Shown here: in pieces, positions 8,994 to 18,209 of the stretch
Numbering within the stretch: the first letter of the stretch is position 1
Layout: each line of letters begins with the position of its first letter
Origin: Haladaptatus sp. DJG-WS-42
GTDB lineage: Archaea; Halobacteriota; Halobacteria; Halobacteriales; Halococcaceae
DNA length: 64,000 nucleotides
Assembly (NCBI RefSeq): GCF_037198285.1
Contig: NZ_CP147243.1
Span: 1,488,001 to 1,552,000, forward strand
Direction: 5' to 3'
Notes under the pieces: generated by a model
The model's input: the letters and a program-made list of their open reading frames with translations, nothing else
What the model was told of the DNA's origin: nothing
Database searches by the model: none
Translations under genes and position numbers: made by a program

Positions 8994-9332
8994 ATGGGGC
9001 TCTTTGGAATTTTGCTCACAAGCGGACTTCTTGTCGGTCTCATCGGTTCGAGCATCGTGTATATGGACTGCACTCGCCGAGCAGTCTCACTGAACGGTCG
9101 GCTTCTCCGAGCAGGCTCGGTTGGCGCTCTCAGTGTCACCGGGTTCCTTGTCCCGTACGTCTTTTCGACGCAACTGCAGTACCTATACTTCCAGATTCTC
9201 AAACCGCGCCCAATCGCCGTGTCTCCGTACGAATGGGTCGCGGTAAACCTCACAACTGGCTTGCTACTCGCCGTGCTGTTCGTGTTTTTCTACGTTGCGG
9301 GAAGTCGCTCGCAGAAGCTACCGACGTTCTAA
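8994..9332 (+). CDS. Small membrane protein, unknown
   Basis: 112 aa with three hydrophobic segments (residues 3-23, 42-60 and 84-106). No motif is recognised. It is convergent with the RFC-type gene, and the stops are 3 nt apart. Codon use is less GC-rich than its neighbours, and I know no clear family, so this could be a lineage-specific protein. Confidence 0.5.
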   Translation: MGLFGILLTSGLLVGLIGSSIVYMDCTRRAVSLNGRLLRAGSVGALSVTGFLVPYVFSTQLQYLYFQILKPRPIAVSPYEWVAVNLTTGLLLAVLFVFFYVAGSRSQKLPTF

Positions 9333-9335
9333 TCG

Positions 9336-10334
9336 TTACCGACCCAACTCAGCGAGCAGGTGCGAGATGTGAATCCGGTCGCTCGTCCCCTCCGCCAAAT
9401 CCATATCAATCTCGCCCGCAATCTCGTGGAGATGTGCGAGATTCTCGCCGCTGTAGCGCGAGCGCGCCACCGAGAGAATATCTTGTAACACCTCGCCGCC
9501 GCTGTAGCCCTCGTCGACGAGCAGGTCGTCCAGAATCTTGCGCGCGTCGGTGAACTGGCGTTTCTCGGCTTTGGCGACCATCGTTTCAACCTCCTCCTTG
9601 TTCCCAATCTCGCCGAGGGTTTCGTAGGCCGTCTGCATCGTGATTTCGCCCGCGTCTTCGTAGGTGGCCTGTGCGCCCAAAATCGCCTTCCGTAAATCGC
9701 CGCCGCCGTAGCCCGCGAGGTACTGGATGCCGTCGTCATCGTGGTCTACTTCCTCTGCTTCGACGATTTTCCGGAGCACTTCGGCCGACTCTTTGGCGGT
9801 CGGTGCGCGCACGGGAACCGGGAAACAGCGCGATTTGATGGGAGGAATCAGCTTCGTCGGCTGGCGCGTCGTGATGACGAACTGCGTCGTCGCGTGGTGG
9901 CGCTCCATCACCCGGCGCAGTGCCTGCTGGAAGTCCTCCCGGATGGCTTCTGCGTTGTCGAGGAGGATGGTTTTGTAGTTCCCCGACACCGGCGCGTAAC
10001 TCGCCGATTCCTTGAGGACGTGGTTTATCATGTCGCGCTTCGGGAGGTCGCTTTTCCCGGTCAGAAAGTGTTCGAAGCGCGGGTCGTTCGTGATCTCTTT
10101 TTTGGTTCGGTTGAAGAAGTCGGCAACGTTGATTTCGACCAAATCGTTGTCGTCGTCTTCGTGTGCGGCCGCTGCGAGCGCGCGCACGGCAGCGGTTTTT
10201 CCGCTCCCCTGTGGCCCGTGGAGCACGAGGTTGAGCGGTTCGTCTACCGCCCGCGTGAGGTAGTCGCGGACCTCCGGCTGGGGAAGGTCTGAAAGCGCTG
10301 GTGCGTGCGTATCGGTCCACAGCGGCCCGTCCAT
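9336..10334 (-). CDS. rfcC: Replication factor C small-subunit-type AAA+ ATPase
   Basis: 332 aa; a clamp-loader ATPase that would help load PCNA on primed DNA. Walker A GPQGSGKT is near residue 40, the Walker B position reads ILLDNAEA instead of the usual DEAD/DEAH box, and the arginine-finger SRC motif is present (KSRCFPV, about residue 170). A C-terminal collar domain follows. Haloarchaea encode two small-subunit-like RFC proteins besides the large one; the altered Walker B suggests the divergent one, for which I use rfcC with moderate certainty. Confidence 0.75.
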   Translation of the reverse strand: MDGPLWTDTHAPALSDLPQPEVRDYLTRAVDEPLNLVLHGPQGSGKTAAVRALAAAAHEDDDNDLVEINVADFFNRTKKEITNDPRFEHFLTGKSDLPKRDMINHVLKESASYAPVSGNYKTILLDNAEAIREDFQQALRRVMERHHATTQFVITTRQPTKLIPPIKSRCFPVPVRAPTAKESAEVLRKIVEAEEVDHDDDGIQYLAGYGGGDLRKAILGAQATYEDAGEITMQTAYETLGEIGNKEEVETMVAKAEKRQFTDARKILDDLLVDEGYSGGEVLQDILSVARSRYSGENLAHLHEIAGEIDMDLAEGTSDRIHISHLLAELGR

Positions 10335-10373
10335 TAGTGCAAAAGAGGAACGGCGGGGGTAAGAATCGGTCGG

Positions 10374-11474
10374 TTATGCGGCCGTTTCCGTGGCGTCAGC
10401 CGAGGCGGTCGCCGCGGCTGTAATCGACACTTCAACTTCGCCTTCTGCCTCACCGGAGACGGCCTTCACGTCTACGTCGCCTTCGGCGGGTGCGCTGAAG
10501 GTGAGCGTCCCATCCTCACCCGTGGCTCCGACGGCTTCACCGTTCACGGTCACGTTCGCGTCCGCGACGGGTTCGCCCGCCTGCGTGACTTTCACGGTCG
10601 CGTTCTCGCTTGCGGTGACCTCGCCGACGAACTCGATGGAGAGGGCTTCTTCGTCGTCAGATTCGGCTTCGCTCTCGTCGCTTTCGTTCGCGTCGATGTC
10701 GGTGTACGGGATGTTCGCGCCGGATTCGCTCACGACCGGCTTGATGATGTACTTCCCGCTGTTGCCCGCAGAGTGGACGGTGATGTCGTAGACGAAGTCG
10801 GTCTCTGTCTCCGCGTCAACCGTGAACTCGGATTTGATTTTGAGCGTGTTGCTCGGAAGTTTCACGTTCACCTGTTCGCCGTCTGTGAGCGTTCCGTTCA
10901 CACCAGAGATGTGGAGGCGAACCTCGGTGTACGTGCCCGCTTCGAGGTCGAACTCGGAGAGCTTCTGGGCGTTTTCGTCCTGTAACTGTGTCAGGTCGAA
11001 CGTTTTCGCGTCAACGTCGTAGGTCTCCCAGCCGTCGTCACTCTCGCCTTCACCCGCAGTCTCTGCTTCCGTCATCGTCGCCGTCTCCTCGGTTTCCGTC
11101 TCGGACTCCTCTTGAAGCGCGGCTTCCTCTGCGGTGGTCTCCGTCGCCGTCGTCTCGGCGGTCGTTTGAGTTGTTGTCTCGGTTTCGCTCGCGGTCGTCT
11201 CTGTCTCAGCCGTCGTCGTGGCAGTAGTCGTCGTTTCGGTCTCCTCGTCGCCACCGGCTTTGCGGAACGACACCGCATCGACCGTGACGTTCAGGTGTTC
11301 GAAATCGTTGATGGCGTTCTCTTGGTCAGAAATGTAGAAGTTTACCGTCCCCATCGTCGCGGCGTCGCCGCCGCTCGCCGTCGTCGTCTCGTCTGTCGGT
11401 CCCATTCCGCCGGTACACCCTGCAAGGACGAGCAGGGCGGCCATGAGCAGCGAACCAATCAGTTTCTGTGACAT
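10374..11474 (-). CDS. DUF4382 lipoprotein with low-complexity Thr/Glu linker
   Basis: 366 aa. Start MSQKLIGS is followed by a lipobox (LVLAGCTGG), so it is a membrane-anchored surface lipoprotein. A DUF4382-type beta domain begins at about residue 40 (GTVNFYISDQE) and continues after a T/E/A-rich insert (about residues 80-145) with a YDVDAKTFDLTQLQ stretch. The C-terminal 90 residues form a carboxypeptidase-regulatory-like domain (GEPVADANVTVNGEAVG). An upstream extension of the frame to 11630 would overlap the divergent rnz start and is not credible. Role unknown. Confidence 0.75.
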   Translation of the reverse strand: MSQKLIGSLLMAALLVLAGCTGGMGPTDETTTASGGDAATMGTVNFYISDQENAINDFEHLNVTVDAVSFRKAGGDEETETTTTATTTAETETTASETETTTQTTAETTATETTAEEAALQEESETETEETATMTEAETAGEGESDDGWETYDVDAKTFDLTQLQDENAQKLSEFDLEAGTYTEVRLHISGVNGTLTDGEQVNVKLPSNTLKIKSEFTVDAETETDFVYDITVHSAGNSGKYIIKPVVSESGANIPYTDIDANESDESEAESDDEEALSIEFVGEVTASENATVKVTQAGEPVADANVTVNGEAVGATGEDGTLTFSAPAEGDVDVKAVSGEAEGEVEVSITAAATASADATETAA

Positions 11475-11629
11475 ACACTTCTTTCGTGGTATTCCGAATG
11501 GATAAGAACCATCTTTCGTTTTCGATCGTTTCACACGGTTCACGTCGGTCGGTTTTACCGATGAACGATTCGGCAGGTCGCAGGCTGTTTCCGAAGCGCG
11601 TTTAATCCTCCATCGCCCAAATCCGGGCA

Positions 11630-12550
11630 ATGCGCGTGACGTTTCTCGGAACGAGCGGGGCGGTGCCGACCACCGAGCGCAATCCCAGTGCGCTGATGGT
11701 CAACCGCGAAGGCGAGCGACTGCTGTTCGATGCCGCCGAAGGCACCCAGCGACAGATGATGCGCTTTGGCACCGGGTTTGCCGTTTCCCACCTGTTCGTC
11801 ACGCACCTCCACGGCGACCACGTCCTCGGGATTCCCGGCCTCGTCCAGACGTGGGACTTCAACGGGCGCGACGACCCGCTGATGATTCACACGCCGACGG
11901 GCACCCGCCGCGAAATCCGGAATCTCGTCGAAGCGACGGGCGCACGCCCTTCGTATCCCGTCCACATCAACGAAGTCGAACCCGACGAGGTCGCCTACGC
12001 GGGCGATGACTACGAGGTGCGCACCTTCGAGACCGACCACCGAACCACCTCGGTCGGCTACGCGCTGGTCGAAGAAGACCGCAAAGGCCGGTTCAACCGC
12101 CAAAAGGCAGAAGAACTCGGCGTCCCAGTCGGCCCTCTGTTCCAAGATCTCCACGCGGGCAATCCCGTCGAACTCGAAGACGGCACCGTCATCGAACCCG
12201 AACAGGTCGTGGGAAAGCCACGCCCCGGTCGTCGTCTTGTCTACACTGGCGACACCCGACCCACCCCAGAAGTCATCGAGGCGGCGACGGGCGCAGACCT
12301 GCTCATCCACGACGCGACGTTCGACGACGAACGCGCAGACCGCGCCCGCGAGACGGGGCACTCGACGGGGGCAGAGGCGGGCGACGTGGCGAAAAAAGCG
12401 GGTGTCAAACGCCTTGCGCTGACGCACATCTCCTCGCGCTACGCCGGGAACGCGGGGCTCATTCACAAGGACGCTGTTGCCGCGTTCGACGGTGACGTGT
12501 TTGTCCCTCACGACGGCCAAACCGTCGATGTCCCGTACCCGGATGACTGA
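11630..12550 (+). CDS. rnz: Ribonuclease Z (tRNA 3' endonuclease)
   Basis: 306 aa, about the usual length of the short RNase Z form. It cleaves tRNA precursors at the discriminator to make mature 3' ends. Start MRVTFLGTSGAVPTTERN is diagnostic. The metal motif THLHGDH is at about residue 62, VYTGDTRP near 205 and ALTHISSRY near 265 complete the binuclear zinc site, and an exosite-arm region lies around residues 145-185. The next gene starts inside its last codons (12543). Confidence 0.95.
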   Translation: MRVTFLGTSGAVPTTERNPSALMVNREGERLLFDAAEGTQRQMMRFGTGFAVSHLFVTHLHGDHVLGIPGLVQTWDFNGRDDPLMIHTPTGTRREIRNLVEATGARPSYPVHINEVEPDEVAYAGDDYEVRTFETDHRTTSVGYALVEEDRKGRFNRQKAEELGVPVGPLFQDLHAGNPVELEDGTVIEPEQVVGKPRPGRRLVYTGDTRPTPEVIEAATGADLLIHDATFDDERADRARETGHSTGAEAGDVAKKAGVKRLALTHISSRYAGNAGLIHKDAVAAFDGDVFVPHDGQTVDVPYPDD

Positions 12551-13718
12551 CACCCGACGCACCGTCGCCGTCATTCTCGCGTGGCAGGTTGCGGCGAGCG
12601 TTTGTTACTACAGCGTGTTCGCCGCGACGGGCCTCATCCAAGCGGGATTCGAACTCTCGAAATTTTCACTCGGCCTCGTCGTTTCGACGCTCACCCTCGG
12701 GTACACCATCTTCCTGTTCCCGATGGGCGCGGCCGTCGATGGCCTCGGAGAAAAGCGGGTCATGACCGCGGGCCTCATCGCGCTTTCCCTCGGCGTCCTC
12801 GGCGTCACGCTTGCCTCCTCCTTTGCCTTCCTGCTGGGTGCGGTGTTCGCCCTCGGGGCGGCCTACGCCACGGCGATGCCCTCGACCAACCGCGCCATCG
12901 TCGAGAAAGTGCCCAACTCACAGCGCAACCTCGCCCTCGGCATCAAACAGGTCGGCGTCTCCGCCGGGGCGGGCGCGAGCGCGCTCGTCGTCACCGGCCT
13001 CGCCGCCCGCGCTGGCGTGCCGTGGGACGCAGGCTTCTACGTCGCCGCAGGCCTCGCGTTTCTCGTCACCGCCGCCTTCTCACAGGGCTACCGCGGCGGG
13101 AGTGACGGAACGGGCGCACTCGCCATCCCGGACGTCCGCGGCCTCGCGGACAACCGCGCCTACGTCCTGCTTATCGCGGGCGGGGTGTTCCTCGCCGCGA
13201 CACTGTTCACGATGACGGGCTATCTCGTGCCCTACCTCACCGAATCCATCTCGATTTCGGTGGGGGTTGCCGGACTGACGCTCGCGCTCGTCCAAGTGAT
13301 GGGGTCCACTGGCCGCATCGCCTTTGGCGGCCTTGCAGACCGTCTGCCGGGCGAATCGGTGCGCGGTAGCGCGCTCATCATGGTCGTCCTCGCGCTCTGT
13401 TCTGCGGGGCTGTTTTTCCTCCTCCCGCTGGCCGACGCCCGTCTCTCCGCGATTGCGGTGTTCGCGCTGCTCGGCCTCTCAGTCCTCGGCTTTACGGGAT
13501 TGTACCACGCCTCGGTGACGATGCTCGTCGCTCCCGACGAAGTGGGTGCGGCCACCGCTGGCGCGCAGACCGCGCTCAACTCCGGCGCACTCGTCATCCC
13601 GCCCCTCTTTGGCTACGTCGCGGACGTGAGCGGCTATGCTGCGGGGTGGCGCGTGCTCGTGGTGTTTGCGCTGGTCGCCGCGCTGTTTTTCGGCGGCGTT
13701 GTCAGGCAAACCGCCTGA
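12543..13718 (+). CDS. MFS transporter overlapping rnz
   Basis: 391 aa with about 12 transmembrane helices; MFS_1 type with AVDGLGEKRVM at the loop 2-3 motif. The ATG at 12543 overlaps the rnz stop by 8 bp, so the two are probably co-transcribed and translationally coupled. The frame is open further upstream, but only within rnz. Substrate unknown. Confidence 0.78.
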   Translation: MTDTRRTVAVILAWQVAASVCYYSVFAATGLIQAGFELSKFSLGLVVSTLTLGYTIFLFPMGAAVDGLGEKRVMTAGLIALSLGVLGVTLASSFAFLLGAVFALGAAYATAMPSTNRAIVEKVPNSQRNLALGIKQVGVSAGAGASALVVTGLAARAGVPWDAGFYVAAGLAFLVTAAFSQGYRGGSDGTGALAIPDVRGLADNRAYVLLIAGGVFLAATLFTMTGYLVPYLTESISISVGVAGLTLALVQVMGSTGRIAFGGLADRLPGESVRGSALIMVVLALCSAGLFFLLPLADARLSAIAVFALLGLSVLGFTGLYHASVTMLVAPDEVGAATAGAQTALNSGALVIPPLFGYVADVSGYAAGWRVLVVFALVAALFFGGVVRQTA

Positions 13719-13766
13719 GTCGAAGGCCGCCATGAGTTTAAGTCACATGCGGCCCTACCCGGGCGT

Positions 13767-15740
13767 GTGAGTACTCGAACGAGTGCCCTCGACGCCCTGA
13801 TTTTCGGGGTTGACGTGCAAAGTGGCGACATCCGGGGTGACGCGCCGTCGTTCGCCCTCGTTGCCTTCGATGGAGAGTCGCTCGAACGCGACGTCGTCAC
13901 CTTCCGCAAGCTGTGTCGACTCATCCGGCGCGACCAACCGGCCATCGTCGCCACCGACAACATGTACGAACTCGCTGCCGACAAGGACGCGCTCGTCCAC
14001 TTCCTGCGCGAACTCCCGAGTGAGACAAAACTCGTGCAGGTGACCGGCGACGAACGACCAGAACCGCTCTCCCGAGTCGCTGCTCGCCACGGCGTCCCCT
14101 ACGGCAAAGACTCGATGCAGGAAGCAGAAGCCGCAGCCCGCCTCGCCGCCGCGAACGTCGGCTACGAGGTGTCTGCGTTCACAAACACGACCCAAATTAA
14201 GGTCTCTCGCGGGCGCTCTACGGGCAAAGGTGGGTGGAGCGAAGACCGCTTCACCCGGCGGATTCACGGCGCGGTCAGGACGCGCGCCCGTGAAGTCGAG
14301 GCCACGCTCAAAGACGTGGGTCTCGACTTCGAGAAAGACGTGACCGAGAAGTACGGCGGCTTTTCGAACGCTCTCTTCACGGTCGACGGCAGACCCGCAG
14401 AGATTCCAGTGACGACCCACCGCTCGGGCGACGTGCGCGTCGAGATGGAGCGCGAACGCCGCGACGGCATCGAGTTTCGCCCGCTCGCAAAGCGCCGCGA
14501 CCACGTCCTCGTGGGCATCGACCCCGGCACCACCACCGGCGTCGCCATCGTTGGCTTAGACGGCGCGGTGCTTGACGTGCTCTCGACGCGCACTGCGGAC
14601 ACCGCGGCGATAATCGAGTGGATTATCGAACGCGGGCGACCGATTCTCATCGCCGCGGACGTGACGCCAATGCCGGAGACGGTCGAAAAGTTCCGTCGCA
14701 GTTTCACGGCCGCGCCGTGGGAACCAGCGAGCGACTTGCCCGTCGATGAAAAGCAACACCGCACCCGCGAGGAGGGCTACGACAACGACCACGAACGCGA
14801 CGCGATGGCCGCGGCGCTGTTCGCCTACGACGCCCACGAAGACCAGTTCGAACGCATCGCCCGGAAAGTGCCAGCACCCATTGACCGCGGCGAAGTGACC
14901 GCGCGCGTGCTCGCGGGGGGCGAAACCGTCGAAGCCGTTTTGGACGATTTACTGGCAGAAGACGACCCAGAAGCGGAACACACAGAACACACTGCGCGGG
15001 AGTTGACGCGCGAGGAAAAGCGCATCAAGCGCCTGGAAGCCCAAGTAAACCGGCTCGAATCACACGTCGAAGACCTCCGCGAGACGATTGCGACGAAAAA
15101 CGAACGGCTTGCAGAATACGAAACTGAGCTTTCGCAAGCCCGACGAGAGGAGCGCAAAGAAGCCAGAGAGCGCCGCGAAATCACGCGCGTCGAACGCGAT
15201 AATGAGCGACTCAAACGCGAACTCGCTGCCCAAAAAGAGACGAACGAGGAGCTTTCTGCCAAGCTCGAACGGCTGAAAGACCTCTGGCGCATCGACCACT
15301 CGAACCTCGCCGATGTGGCTGGCGACAACGACCTCGTCTCGGTAAAGCCCATCTCGCAGTTCACGAAAGGCGCGATTGCAGAGGCCAAAGAACGGTACGG
15401 ACTCGCAAAAGACGACGTGATTCTCCTCCGAGATGCAAGCGGAGCGGGCCGGAGCACCGCAGAAGCGCTCGCCGCGACCGAGCCGAAAGTCGTTCTCAAA
15501 CACGGCACGCTCTCTGACGCGGCGGATGCAGTGTTGTTCGCCCACGACATCCCTGCCGGAGATGTAACTACCGTTGACATTCAAGAGATAGATGACCTCG
15601 CGGTGGCGCGCGAAAGCGACGTGAATGCGGTCATCGATGAGTGGGAGAAACGGGCCGAAAAACGACAGAAGGAACAGCAAGAGGCGATGATAGACCGCCT
15701 CATCAGCGAGCATCGTGCTGGCCACGGTGAGAGTGACTAG
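13767..15740 (+). CDS. DUF460 protein: RNase H/RuvC-fold putative nuclease with coiled coil
   Basis: 657 aa. Residues 1-240 form an N-terminal domain. Residues about 245-365 have an RNase H/RuvC-like fold with GIDPGTTTGVA, a second acidic strand ILIAADVTPMPE and DNDHERDA, which together supply candidate metal-binding acids. Residues about 415-510 are a strongly charged coiled coil, and a C-terminal domain follows. It matches the archaeal DUF460 family, predicted to act on nucleic acids but not characterised to my knowledge. The GTG start at 13767 is leaderless: TTTAAG lies at 13737-13742. Confidence 0.8.
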   Translation: MSTRTSALDALIFGVDVQSGDIRGDAPSFALVAFDGESLERDVVTFRKLCRLIRRDQPAIVATDNMYELAADKDALVHFLRELPSETKLVQVTGDERPEPLSRVAARHGVPYGKDSMQEAEAAARLAAANVGYEVSAFTNTTQIKVSRGRSTGKGGWSEDRFTRRIHGAVRTRAREVEATLKDVGLDFEKDVTEKYGGFSNALFTVDGRPAEIPVTTHRSGDVRVEMERERRDGIEFRPLAKRRDHVLVGIDPGTTTGVAIVGLDGAVLDVLSTRTADTAAIIEWIIERGRPILIAADVTPMPETVEKFRRSFTAAPWEPASDLPVDEKQHRTREEGYDNDHERDAMAAALFAYDAHEDQFERIARKVPAPIDRGEVTARVLAGGETVEAVLDDLLAEDDPEAEHTEHTARELTREEKRIKRLEAQVNRLESHVEDLRETIATKNERLAEYETELSQARREERKEARERREITRVERDNERLKRELAAQKETNEELSAKLERLKDLWRIDHSNLADVAGDNDLVSVKPISQFTKGAIAEAKERYGLAKDDVILLRDASGAGRSTAEALAATEPKVVLKHGTLSDAADAVLFAHDIPAGDVTTVDIQEIDDLAVARESDVNAVIDEWEKRAEKRQKEQQEAMIDRLISEHRAGHGESD

Positions 15741-15958
15741 ATTTTATCAATGCCCACTGTCACCTAGAGTCACGCTTAACCTATTCTCTCTCCTAGATAC
15801 CCATGCTACTTCCAACAGTGTGGCATTTTTCCACGTTGGAGTGGCATTAGGTGCCGGAAACGGCCCCTCCCCCCTACCCCACTTCACACCCTGTCTAGAG
15901 ACACCTCTTCCCGGAGAGGCACTCGTAGGTTGCGCGCGCACCGTGACAAAGTAGATAC
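15741..15958. other. Convergent intergenic spacer with a short dyad
   Basis: 218 bp between two converging genes. It contains a TCCAAC...GTTGGA dyad (15811-15840) enclosing a T5 run, and a C-rich tract at about 15866-15881. It probably holds terminators for both genes; no coding sequence is seen. Confidence 0.45.
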
Positions 15959-17620
15959 CTATGTATGTAGGTTCCCGCGCTCATTCCCGCCGAAAAAGGC
16001 CGATAACCGCTTTCGTTGGGCCGCTCTGAGGTGTTGGTGGAACGTTGCAGAGGAGATGCCCATCGACGAAGCGATTTCCTCTGCGGTCGAGCCGCGTGGC
16101 CAGTCGAAGTAGCCCGCGTGGTAGGCAGCGCTGAGCGCGTCGCGCTGGCGGTCGGTCAATTGCTCGTTGAGTTTGTGCCTGAACTCGCGCGTGGTTTCGA
16201 CGGGACGGTCGCGCTCGCGCTTTGCGATGAGCGTGGCGTTTGGATAGATATCAGACACCGCGTGGACGGCGGCATAGATGTCCGCTTCGGGCGCGAATTC
16301 GACGACGATGCGGCTCACGCCGTCCGTCGCCGCCGTGCGCGTAATCTGCCCACCGAGGTCCATGAGCGACTTGGCCGCAGACGGGACGGACACGCTGAAC
16401 TCGAACAGGGTTGCCCCGTTGTCTTCGCGGATGCGTCGCAGTGTCTTGATCTCTGGAAACGCGCGCGCCGTCTCCTCGACTGTCTCGGCTGGCGCACCGC
16501 TCACCTCACAGTAGAGCACGAGCCCGCCGTCGGTGCGCGTCACGAGTTGGTGTATCTCGATGTGACAGCTCGCTTCGCGCGAGAGCTGTGCGAACACGGC
16601 GTTTTCATCTGCCACCTCGAATTCGAGTTCGATGACCGAATCAGTGAACAAGAGCCGCCGCGTTTGGATGGCGTTGATGGCGTAGCCAATCGTCTCACCG
16701 AGTTCACAGAGGACGTTGAGCTCTGGGGTGGTGAACGCATCCTCGCGGTCGGTCGAGATGACCAACACGGCGTAGACGGTGGTGTCATACAGCAGCGGGA
16801 TTGCCACCGACGACTCGCCGCTGAGTCGCTGTGAGTGGGTCTGAATTTCTCCCGGGATGGCCGTCGTCTTGGACACGTCGCGGGCGAGGGAGTACGTCCC
16901 CGTCGTGAACACCTTCGTCGAGGGCCACCGCTCTGCGGCTTCGGGGTTGTTTCGTGCGAGCGATCTCAGTGTGTCGTAGTAGGCCGCATCGACGCCCGCA
17001 CTCGCTCGCGGAACCATCCCCACACCGCTCGTGTGTCGCTCGCCAATCCACGCGAACTCATAGAGGGCTGAGCCAGCAATCGCCTCACAGACGGCGGTTT
17101 CGATTTCTTCCTGCGTCGTCGCACCAACGAGCGAGTGGTTGATGTCTCTGATGACGTTGTTAATCTGGTTGACCGTCTGTAACTCCGCGTGCTGCTCGAT
17201 GAGCGCCTGTTCACGCGCTTTTCGCTCGGTGATGTCTTCGACCGAGACGACGACGAACGCCACCGCACCGTCGTCGTCAAAAATCGGGGCGGCGTTCAGC
17301 GAACACCAGAGCCAGTCGCCATCGCTCCGGGGAATCTGGTACTCGTGGTTGTAGAGTGGCTCGCCGCTCACGAGCACCTGGCGAATCGGGAGGTCGGCTT
17401 TCGGGACGTGGGTTCTCGTTTCGTCGTACACTGGCCACTCTTCAAGCCGCGTAACTTTCTCGATGATTTCGTCTTTTGCCGCGCCGAGCAAGTCTGCCAG
17501 GCGGTCGTTTACGCGGACGATTGTTGCGTCACCATCGAAGACAGCGATGCCGACCGGACTGGTTTCGAGAATCGTCGACGTAATCGCTTCCGACTGGGCG
17601 GCGTTGGTTCCGTGCGCCAC
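15959..17620 (-). CDS. Bacterio-opsin activator (Bat)-type sensor-regulator: PAS, GAF, BAT, HTH10
   Basis: 553 aa. Residues about 10-130 form a PAS domain (VGIAVFDGDATIVRVN, then VVVSVEDITERK), about 150-310 a GAF domain, 320-480 the BAT-associated domain, and 490-545 the HTH_10 DNA-binding domain (LTDRQRDALSAAYHAGYF, then ATFHQHLRAAQRK). The architecture is that of Bat, the regulator of bacteriorhodopsin synthesis, but haloarchaea carry many paralogues with unknown signals, and no opsin or carotenoid gene is nearby. The GTG at 17620 is the start of the conserved PAS region. Confidence 0.85.
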   Translation of the reverse strand: MAHGTNAAQSEAITSTILETSPVGIAVFDGDATIVRVNDRLADLLGAAKDEIIEKVTRLEEWPVYDETRTHVPKADLPIRQVLVSGEPLYNHEYQIPRSDGDWLWCSLNAAPIFDDDGAVAFVVVSVEDITERKAREQALIEQHAELQTVNQINNVIRDINHSLVGATTQEEIETAVCEAIAGSALYEFAWIGERHTSGVGMVPRASAGVDAAYYDTLRSLARNNPEAAERWPSTKVFTTGTYSLARDVSKTTAIPGEIQTHSQRLSGESSVAIPLLYDTTVYAVLVISTDREDAFTTPELNVLCELGETIGYAINAIQTRRLLFTDSVIELEFEVADENAVFAQLSREASCHIEIHQLVTRTDGGLVLYCEVSGAPAETVEETARAFPEIKTLRRIREDNGATLFEFSVSVPSAAKSLMDLGGQITRTAATDGVSRIVVEFAPEADIYAAVHAVSDIYPNATLIAKRERDRPVETTREFRHKLNEQLTDRQRDALSAAYHAGYFDWPRGSTAEEIASSMGISSATFHQHLRAAQRKRLSAFFGGNERGNLHT

Positions 17621-17748
17621 TAGCTATCACTCACCGTGGTATCATGATAAAGGCACCCGTTGAGAGAAAAATTCCACCAGAAAACACAGTCTCAAACGTT
17701 GTCTAGAGGGCCAGCAAGCTTTTACCGGTTGTACAACGAGTGAGAAAT

Positions 17749-17979
17749 ATGGTTTCGTTCGCCCTCGCTGGTGGTCCCGATTTGGGGGTGTTGCTGGTTC
17801 TCTTTCTCATCTTTAACACGGTGTTAGCCGTGCTTGCCGGGTCGTGTGTCTACAGAGACGCCCAGCGAAGCGGGAAAAAGCGCGCTCCGCACTGGGGGGC
17901 GTTCGTGGGCACGCTGTTCTTGCTCAACGTGATGACCGGCACGGCCGGGCTGTTTGCGTATCTGCTCACGCGCAGTTAG
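17749..17979 (+). CDS. Small two-helix membrane protein
   Basis: 76 aa: hydrophobic segments at residues about 10-32 and 50-72, separated by a basic loop (YRDAQRSGKKRAPHWG). ATG 17749 is preferred to GTG 17740; TTTTACC near 17720 gives leaderless spacing. Its stop overlaps the convergent gene by 4 bp. No function is proposed. Confidence 0.55.
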   Translation: MVSFALAGGPDLGVLLVLFLIFNTVLAVLAGSCVYRDAQRSGKKRAPHWGAFVGTLFLLNVMTGTAGLFAYLLTRS

Positions 17980-18164
17980 AACATCCCGCCCATCCCGAAC
18001 GCAGAGAGCAGTCCCGAGACGAGTCCTTTTGCCACGAGACCGACACCGACGAGCACGAGCGCGAGTCCGGCGGCGATGAGGGGGTTTGCGTAGGCAATCA
18101 CGCCGAGTCCAGCGACTAGTACGATGAGGCCAATGAGGCCACCGGTACCGAGCTTATCCAACAT
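17976..18164 (-). CDS. Small glycine-rich membrane protein
   Basis: 62 aa, almost entirely hydrophobic with two helices (residues 8-26 and 30-50) and a C-terminal GMGGMF. It resembles a short family conserved in haloarchaea (DUF7470-like). Function unknown. It converges on the preceding small membrane-protein gene. Confidence 0.55.
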   Translation of the reverse strand: MLDKLGTGGLIGLIVLVAGLGVIAYANPLIAAGLALVLVGVGLVAKGLVSGLLSAFGMGGMF

Positions 18165-18209
18165 ACTCCGGGACTTTCGGCGCGCACGCTTAAGTGCGGT
18201 GATGGCGGC

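Noticed and set aside
11555-12574. 339-aa minus-strand frame over RNase Z
   Set aside because: Rnz on the plus strand has full catalytic motifs; the antisense frame has none.
15959-17620. True Bat regulator of bacteriorhodopsin
   Set aside because: Architecture fits, but no bop/brp/blh genes are near and paralogues of this type are numerous in haloarchaea.
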